From positions 62,001 to 126,000 of the forward strand of contig NZ_JOHO01000005.1 of assembly GCF_000719705.1 (NCBI RefSeq): 64,000 nt of DNA. Reading direction: 5' to 3'. The notes under the pieces were generated by a model. It saw only the letters and a list, made by a program, of their open reading frames with translations, was not told the origin of the DNA and did no database searches. Shown piece after piece: positions 56,611-64,000 of this stretch. Both the position numbers and the translations under genes were made by a program. The DNA is from Streptomyces sp. NRRL S-350 (GTDB lineage: Bacteria; Actinomycetota; Actinomycetes; Streptomycetales; Streptomycetaceae). Every line of letters begins with the position of its first letter. The first letter of the stretch is position 1.

Positions 56611-57540
56611 TCAGAGGGTGAGCATCGGACGGAGTTCCGCGTAGGTGCGGGCACCGATGCCGCTGACCTGCCGGAGCTGGTCGATGGAGCGGAAGGCGCC
56701 GTGCGAGGTGCGGTAGGCGAGGATGCGCTGGGCGAGGGTCGGGCCGACGCCGGGGAGGGTGTCGAGCTGTTCGAGGGTGGCGCGGTTGAGGCTGACGGGT
56801 GGCCGGGGGGCGGTGAGCCCTGGGGGTCCGGCGCCGGTGACGACGGCCGGGGCGGGCAGGGGGGCCTGCTCTCCGATCAGCAGTTGCTCACCGTCCGTCA
56901 GGATGCGGGCGAGGTTGAGGTTTCTGGTGTCCGTCTCCGGCAGCGGACCGCCGGCCGCCCGTAGGGCGTCGGCCACGCGCGAGCCGCCGGGCAGGGTGTG
57001 CAGGCCGGGCAGGTGGACCCGGCCGCCGATGTCGACCACTACGGCGGCTCCGGCACCGGAGAGGGCGGTGGCGCCCTCCGGCGGGCCGGATCCGGAGGTG
57101 GCATCGGCGGGTGACGGCGCGTCCGCCCCCGGCATCGGCGAGCCGGCCGCCAACGCGGGCACGGCGACCGTCTCCGGCCTGGCCAGCCAGAAGTGCTGGA
57201 CGGCGTAGCCGAGCGCGAACACCAGCAGGATGGCCAGCCCGGCCACCGCGCGCCGGTCGAGCGCCATCGCCGAGGCGAACGGCGCGAACCGCGGACGTGC
57301 CCCTGCGCCGTAGGGGCTCTCGACCGCGGTGCGATCCTCTGGCTCGCTCACCTCCGGCGGCCGCGGCACCACCCCCGGAGCCGTCCTCGAGGACTCCTCG
57401 CCGCCCCTACCGCCCTCACCGCTCCCACCGCCCCCACCGCCCACCGGCTCGACGTCCGTCGGCAGCAGCGCCGCCATCCGCAGCCGCACCGTCTCGTTGA
57501 TCGCTTGGCGCTTCGCCGCGCCCAGGCCCATGGTCGTCAT
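56611..57540 (-). CDS. comEA: ComEA family DNA-binding protein, 309 aa
   Basis: It binds incoming double-stranded DNA outside the membrane. A cytoplasmic Gly-rich head and one membrane helix (VAGLAILLVFALGYAVQHFWLA, near residues 100-120) lead to a SLBB-type domain (DIGGRVHLPGLHTLPGGSRVADALRAAGG, in parts) and two helix-hairpin-helix motifs (LDTLPGVGPTLAQRIL, LRQVSGIGARTYAELRP). The head is long for the family. ATG 57540. Two DnaA-box-like sites lie just upstream. Confidence 0.92.
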   Translation of the reverse strand: MTTMGLGAAKRQAINETVRLRMAALLPTDVEPVGGGGGGSGEGGRGGEESSRTAPGVVPRPPEVSEPEDRTAVESPYGAGARPRFAPFASAMALDRRAVAGLAILLVFALGYAVQHFWLARPETVAVPALAAGSPMPGADAPSPADATSGSGPPEGATALSGAGAAVVVDIGGRVHLPGLHTLPGGSRVADALRAAGGPLPETDTRNLNLARILTDGEQLLIGEQAPLPAPAVVTGAGPPGLTAPRPPVSLNRATLEQLDTLPGVGPTLAQRILAYRTSHGAFRSIDQLRQVSGIGARTYAELRPMLTL

Positions 57541-57591
57541 GCCGAGGACGGTAGGAGCCTCCCGGCGAACGTGCGGGAATTACCGGAACCC

Positions 57592-57640
57592 TGTGGATAA
57601 CCCGGGGGCTGTGGACAAAAGTTGTCACTCACACGAGTGA
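57592..57640. promoter_or_regulatory. Two DnaA-box-like sites and an inverted repeat upstream of comEA
   Basis: TGTGGATAA (57592-57600) and TGTGGACAA (57610-57618) are the reverse complements of TTATCCACA and TTGTCCACA, both consensus DnaA boxes, in the same direction, 18 bases apart. TCACTC (57625-57630) and GAGTGA (57635-57640) form a 6-bp inverted repeat. They lie 50-100 bases before comEA. Confidence 0.6.
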
Positions 57641-57708
57641 TTAGTGGTCACGGAAGTTGACCAGGCGGATCGCCCCGACGGCGAGCGCCAGCCGGGCGCC
57701 TCCCCCAC

Positions 57709-58554
57709 TCAACGCGGCGCGACGACCACCGCGAGCAGCCCCGGCCCGACGTGCGCACCGATCACCGCCCCCACCTCGCCGACGTACAGCTCCCGCAGCC
57801 CCGGCACCCGGGCCCGCAGCCGCTCCGCGAGCGGTTCGGCCCGGTCCTCGGCCGCCAGGTGGTGCACGGTGATGTCGACCTCCCGCTCCCCCGACCGCTC
57901 GACCGCGATCTCCTCCAGACGAGCGATCGCCCGCGACGCCGTGCGCACCTTCTCCAGCGGCTCGATCCGCCCGCCGTCCAGGTGCAGCAGCGGCTTGACC
58001 GCCAACGCGGACCCGAGCAGCGCCCGGGCCGCCCCGATCCGCCCGCCCCGGCGCAGGTGTTCCAGGGTGTCGACGTAGAAGAACCCGCTGGTCCCGGCCG
58101 CCCGCCGGTCCGCCGCCTCGGCGGCCTCCGGCAGGTCCAGTCCGGCAGCGATCGCCTCGGCCGCCGCCAGCACCCCGTACCCGAGGGCCATGCCGACGAG
58201 CCGGCTGTCCACCACGCGCACCGGCACGGGAGCTTCGGCGGCCGCCAGTCTGGCGGCTTCGACCGTCCCGGACAGCTCGCCCGAGATGTGCACCGAGACG
58301 ATCCCCTTCGCACCGGCCTCGGCGGCCGCCCGGTAGGTGGCGGCGAAGGTCTCCGGGTTCGGCCGGGAGGTGGTCACCCGCTGTTTGCCGCGCAGCGCCT
58401 CGGCGACGTCCTTCGGGGAGATCTCGACGCCCTCGCTCAGGACCGAGTCACCGACCGCGACGCTCAGCGGGACCACCGTGATTCCGTACCGGTCGAGGGC
58501 CGCCGGCGACAGGTAGGCCGTGGAATCGGTGACGATCGCGAGGTCGGAGGGCAT
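57709..58554 (-). CDS. DegV family fatty-acid-binding protein, 281 aa
   Basis: DegV/FakB proteins bind a fatty acid and present it to a kinase for phosphorylation. LAIVTDSTAYLSPAALDRYGITVVPL, then VTTSRPNPETFAATY, VSVHISGELSGTVEAA, and the C-terminal EVGAVIGAHVGPGLLAVV are the family landmarks. ATG 58554. It is a single gene; the matching kinase gene is not in this window. Confidence 0.92.
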   Translation of the reverse strand: MPSDLAIVTDSTAYLSPAALDRYGITVVPLSVAVGDSVLSEGVEISPKDVAEALRGKQRVTTSRPNPETFAATYRAAAEAGAKGIVSVHISGELSGTVEAARLAAAEAPVPVRVVDSRLVGMALGYGVLAAAEAIAAGLDLPEAAEAADRRAAGTSGFFYVDTLEHLRRGGRIGAARALLGSALAVKPLLHLDGGRIEPLEKVRTASRAIARLEEIAVERSGEREVDITVHHLAAEDRAEPLAERLRARVPGLRELYVGEVGAVIGAHVGPGLLAVVVAPR

Positions 58555-58748
58555 GAGGCGGAGGTTACTCCCCGTTCGTCCGGGAGGACAGCGCCCGCCG
58601 GCAGGCGCCCCGCAGCCCTCCGCGGCCCGTCCGCAGGCTGCCCGCAGACTGCCCCGCCGTCGGCTCGGGGCGGCCGGAGAGCCGACCCGCATGGCGGCCT
58701 TACGGCGGCCCGATGGCGGTCCTACGGCGGCCCGAGTGCCCGGCCGGA

Positions 58749-59519
58749 TCAGCCCGCCGAGGGCCCCGCCGACGGCTTCCGCAGCCGCTGCGCCAGCTTG
58801 GCCAGCGGGTCGGCGAGCCCCAGCAGTTCCTCCGCGCTCGGCCGTCCCTTGCCGTCCGTCAGCCCGGCCCGGGCCCCACCTGCGGCCGCACCCCCGGCGG
58901 AACCCGCAGAACCCGCGGAACCCGAACCCGCACCTACACCCGCGCCCGAACCCGCAGGGCTCCCCGAGGCGTCCCAGTGCCGCAGCGCTCCCGCCTCGTT
59001 CTCGCACTCCTGGGTGAGCCGGCTCAGCTCGTCGTCCGCGAAGCGGTGCATCCGGTCCTGTGCCGCCCAGCGCATGGTCTCCGCCGAGTGCGTGATCCGC
59101 TCCGCCCGCTCACGCAGCTGCGGCAGTTTCGCGGCGATCCGTGCAGTGTCCGGTTCGCGTTCGAGCATCCGCAGTTCGCCGTCGAGTTCCGCCGCGTGGG
59201 CGTCGAGCCGGGTCAGCAGGCCGAGTGCCTCCGAGAGGTGGTCGCCCTGGGCGGTTCCGCCCTCCAGCACCTGCCGGGTGCCGTCGAGCGAGGTCCGCAG
59301 GCTCAGCCGGACGGCGGCGATCTGCGCGGGCGGGCCGACCTTGGTGTACTTCTTCGCCTTGAGGGTCGCGGTCTCCACGGCGCGCCGGGCGTTGGCCTCG
59401 TGCTTCTCGATCCTCGCGCCCACGGCCTTGGCCGCCTTGACCGTGCCGACCACCGCCAGGACCACCGCCGCGATCCCGAAGAGCAGGACCAGGCCGATCA
59501 TCACGCCGAACACGTCCAT
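58749..59519 (-). CDS. Membrane-anchored coiled-coil protein of unknown function, 256 aa
   Basis: One N-terminal helix (VFGVMIGLVLLFGIAAVVLAVVGTV) anchors a long charged helical region (EKHEANARRAVETATLKAKKY, ELRMLEREPDTARIAAKL, AQDRMHRFADDELSRLTQECENEA, in pieces). A Gly/Ala/Ser tail of about 40 residues ends the protein, coded by short repeats. AAGGTGG lies six bases before the ATG. It resembles phage-shock-like or cell-envelope coiled-coil proteins in design, but I do not recognise a family. Confidence 0.65.
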   Translation of the reverse strand: MDVFGVMIGLVLLFGIAAVVLAVVGTVKAAKAVGARIEKHEANARRAVETATLKAKKYTKVGPPAQIAAVRLSLRTSLDGTRQVLEGGTAQGDHLSEALGLLTRLDAHAAELDGELRMLEREPDTARIAAKLPQLRERAERITHSAETMRWAAQDRMHRFADDELSRLTQECENEAGALRHWDASGSPAGSGAGVGAGSGSAGSAGSAGGAAAGGARAGLTDGKGRPSAEELLGLADPLAKLAQRLRKPSAGPSAG

Positions 59520-59753
59520 CGCGCGCCACCTTCCGCCGCCGTTTCGGCCCCCACCGGGCCCAACGCGGGCCGCATCACCAAGGGTTCCAAGGTAACGCCC
59601 GGACCCGCTCCCAGGGCGGCCCGAGCAGGCTTGCGGTCGGAGATCAGGGACAGATCGGGGATCTCCCGGAGGGCCCCGCGCCGCCCGCCCTGCCCACGCC
59701 TGCCCGCCCTTCGTACGCCCCACACGCGCCCCGACGGACCGTCCGGCAAAAGC

Positions 59754-59786
59754 AGCGGGCGGGCGCCCGAAGGACGCCCGCCCGCT
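59754..59786. terminator. Terminator downstream of leuS
   Basis: A 12-bp perfect stem (59754-59765 with 59775-59786) with a 9-base loop, 150 bases beyond the leuS stop. Confidence 0.7.
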
Positions 59787-59825
59787 CGACCTGCGCTCAG
59801 CGCCCGGAGCTCAACGCCCCGGACC

Positions 59826-59919
59826 AGGCACTCGGCACTCGGCATCGAGCACTGAAGGCATTAGGCATTGAGGCACTACGGCCTTGAGGCACCAAGCACA
59901 CCAGGCACTGACCAAGCAC
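59826..59919. repeat. Degenerate GGCACT/GGCATT repeat
   Basis: About nine copies of a 6-9 base unit around GGCACT, GGCATT or AGCAC. Its first part, CTCGGCACTCGGCA, shares its core with the repeat at 7143. It is intergenic, close to the leuS stop. Confidence 0.65.
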
Positions 59920-59933
59920 CCGACCCCCAGCGC

Positions 59934-62822
<2,889 letters not shown>

Positions 62823-62907
62823 GGTCCTTCAAGCTCCATCGGTGTCGGTTGGCGAACCGGGCAGGCGGCCGGCCCGTGGACCCGGCCCGGGACGGGGTCG
62901 GGGGCGG

Positions 62908-62935
62908 AAAACAAAAAATCCCCTCGCAGGAGGGG
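62908..62935 (-). terminator. Intrinsic terminator in the leuS leader (attenuator)
   Basis: On the leftward strand CCCCTC, loop CTGC and GAGGGG form a 6-bp stem followed by ATTTTTTGTTTT (62908-62919). A T-tract of this kind is rare in such GC-rich DNA. It lies 86 bases before leuS and 47 bases after the leader-peptide stop, so it would end transcription before leuS. Confidence 0.85.
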
Positions 62936-62981
62936 ACGCCACGCCGACTCCGGCACCGCCCGAGGGCTCAGCCGGTCCTGG

Positions 62982-63020
62982 TCAGCGCGGCCGGCTAAGG
63001 AGCAGGCGCACGGTTCGCAT
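62982..63020 (-). CDS. leuS leader peptide, 12 aa
   Basis: The frame reads MRTVRLLLSRPR. Three leucine codons in a row (CTG, CTC, CTT) are followed by AGC CGG CCG CGC and a stop. The run ends CTT AGC, as it does in the leuA leader. A TACCCT -10 box (63027-63032) ends six bases before the ATG, so a leaderless message would begin at this ATG. The codon stretch overlaps one arm of a hairpin that could compete with the terminator. The reading is by hand; no homologue was searched. Confidence 0.7.
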   Translation of the reverse strand: MRTVRLLLSRPR

Positions 63021-63026
63021 GGGCTC

Positions 63027-63032
63027 AGGGTA
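63027..63032 (-). promoter_or_regulatory. leuS operon promoter -10 box
   Basis: On the leftward strand TACCCT lies six bases before the leader ATG. No convincing -35 box was seen. Confidence 0.45.
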
Positions 63033-63227
63033 CCGCAAGCGGCCCGGCGCCCTGCGGGGTGTATCGCCGGGCCGGCCGCACGGACGGGCCCGGCCGCCGG
63101 CCTCACCGCCCCCACCACCGCCGCCCTCTACCCTCCACCGCCACCGAGCCCCGGCCGCCGCACCCCACCGCCCCGCGCAGCCCCACCGCTCCGCGCGGTC
63201 CCCCAGTCCCGCAGCCCCCACCCCACC
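63033..63227. other. Pyrimidine-rich intergenic stretch
   Basis: Between the leuS leader promoter and the stop of the TPR gene, the plus strand is dominated by CCACCG- and CCACC-type repeats (63100-63240). No gene or clear hairpin is seen. Confidence 0.5.
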
Positions 63228-64000
63228 TCACCTCACCGCAGCCCGCCCCGCCGCGTCGAAGTCCCGCAGCGCCTTCGCCAGCCGCTCCGACTGCATCCCC
63301 GCCGCGAGCGAGCGGGCCAGCGCCGCGGTGCGGGCCGCCTCCCGCTGGTCGCCGAGCCGCCGGTGCGTCTCGGCGAGGCGCACCATCAGCAGCGCCTTGG
63401 AGCGCGCCCGCCCCGGTCCGAGCCCGGCCACGGCCTCGGCGAGCAGGGCTTTCGCCAGCCGGTGCTGGCCCAGTGCGAGCCGCCCCTCGCCCACCATCCC
63501 GGCGAGGGAGGCGCGGGCCTCCTCGGTGCCGGGCACTCCGTCCAGTTCGGCGAAGGCTCGGGCGGCGGCGGCCTCGGCCCGCTGGGCCTCGTCCCGGCGG
63601 CCGTAGGCGCGGGCGAGCCGGCCGAGCTGGCGGGCCCGCCCGGTGGGGCTGAGCGTGGCGCCGTGGGCCTCCAGGGCGGTCTCCAGCGCGGAGACGGCGT
63701 CCAGGCCGCGCCCGCCCGGGCCCTGGGTGGCGAGTACGACGAGCGCGCCGAGTACGGCGACTCCGAGCCGGGCGTCGCCGCTGACGTGCGCGGCGCGCAG
63801 CGCGGCGACGAAGGCGCGCTGGGCGGCGGCGTCGTGGCCGAGGTCGTACGCGGCCCAGCCGGCCAGCCGGGCGAGCCTGCTGGCTGTGCCGTACAGCTCG
63901 CGTCCGAGCCGTTCGTCGTAGGCGCCGAGTTCCAGCAGTTTGGCCAGCATGGCGAGTTCGGCGCGGGTGGGGCCGAGGACGAGGCCGCCGCCGCAGGAGC
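63228..64000 (-). CDS. TPR-repeat protein or regulator, C-terminal part (cut by window edge)
   Basis: The frame stays open to the right edge, so only the last 257 residues are visible. They form helical repeats typical of TPR-containing streptomycete regulators: LYGTASRLARLAGWAAYDLGHDAAAQRAF, ARQLGRLARAYGRRDEAQRAEAA, LMVRLAETHRRLGDQREAARTAA (shown in parts). The sequence resembles the C-terminal part of XRE-type regulators with TPR repeats. The N-terminal DNA-binding domain would lie outside the window. Confidence 0.65.
   Translation of the reverse strand, partial: SCGGGLVLGPTRAELAMLAKLLELGAYDERLGRELYGTASRLARLAGWAAYDLGHDAAAQRAFVAALRAAHVSGDARLGVAVLGALVVLATQGPGGRGLDAVSALETALEAHGATLSPTGRARQLGRLARAYGRRDEAQRAEAAAARAFAELDGVPGTEEARASLAGMVGEGRLALGQHRLAKALLAEAVAGLGPGRARSKALLMVRLAETHRRLGDQREAARTAALARSLAAGMQSERLAKALRDFDAAGRAAVR

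Larger units (their letters stand above)
59520..59933. other. 414-base intergenic region between the coiled-coil gene and leuS
   Basis: No gene is seen. It holds the terminator at 59754-59786 and the repeat at 59826-59919; the rest is plain GC-rich sequence. It also carries the promoter of the coiled-coil gene, which was not identified. Confidence 0.6.

Overview
The window is a roughly 73% GC stretch of an actinomycete chromosome. Strong third-position GC, many GTG starts, leaderless-type promoters (a TANNNT box six to seven bases before the start codon), a CIRCE/HrcA system and actinobacterial families (DUF3097, tricorn protease homologue, DUF4383, PspAB, Zur) point to Streptomycetaceae, i.e. 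Streptomyces or Kitasatospora. From memory, the gene order from glyS through zur, uppS, recO, leuA, era, phoH, hrcA, hemW, lepA, rpsT, holA, comEC and leuS is that of the conserved chromosome core of this family. No insertion sequence, prophage, CRISPR array, tRNA or rRNA was seen.

Layout. Positions 1-9400 are the more variable part. They hold the start of a sensor kinase diverging across a 26-bp palindrome from two unknown genes, an MmyB-type regulator diverging from an MFS efflux pump, a secreted serine hydrolase, a threonine-aldolase-family enzyme beside the remnant of an Lrp/AsnC regulator, a NADAR protein and a protein with a Pro-Gln repeat. Positions 9471-14233 carry glyS and the zinc uptake genes znuACB with their regulator zur, under a twin Zur operator. 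Positions 14349-19048 hold uppS-recO, a zinc-ribbon/TerB protein and leuA with its leader peptide. An M4 protease gene and its emfourin inhibitor gene follow (19179-20565). A long leftward run of ribosome, RNA and membrane maintenance genes goes from era to the tricorn protease (20832-32083), then rsmE and dnaJ-hrcA (32180-35295).

Positions 35585-37981 run rightward (htpX, pspAB, DUF3097). hemW and a long-chain acyl-CoA synthetase run leftward, the latter diverging from a heterodimeric ABC exporter. An ECF41-type sigma factor and its likely target oxidoreductase follow, then lepA, rpsT, holA, comEC-comEA, a DegV protein and leuS, and finally the end of a TPR protein that leaves the window.

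The most notable non-coding signals are attenuator-like leaders. Upstream of leuS lies a 12-codon leader peptide with three consecutive leucine codons and then an intrinsic terminator with a T-rich tail. leuA has a 15-codon leader peptide with four consecutive leucine codons. Together they suggest that leucine synthesis and leucyl-tRNA charging are both sensed by ribosomes translating leucine codons. Other regulatory signals include the Zur boxes, an ECF41 promoter, a CIRCE element, the MmyB/MFS palindromes and two DnaA-box-like sites before comEA. All family names are by recognition from sequence; no database search was possible.
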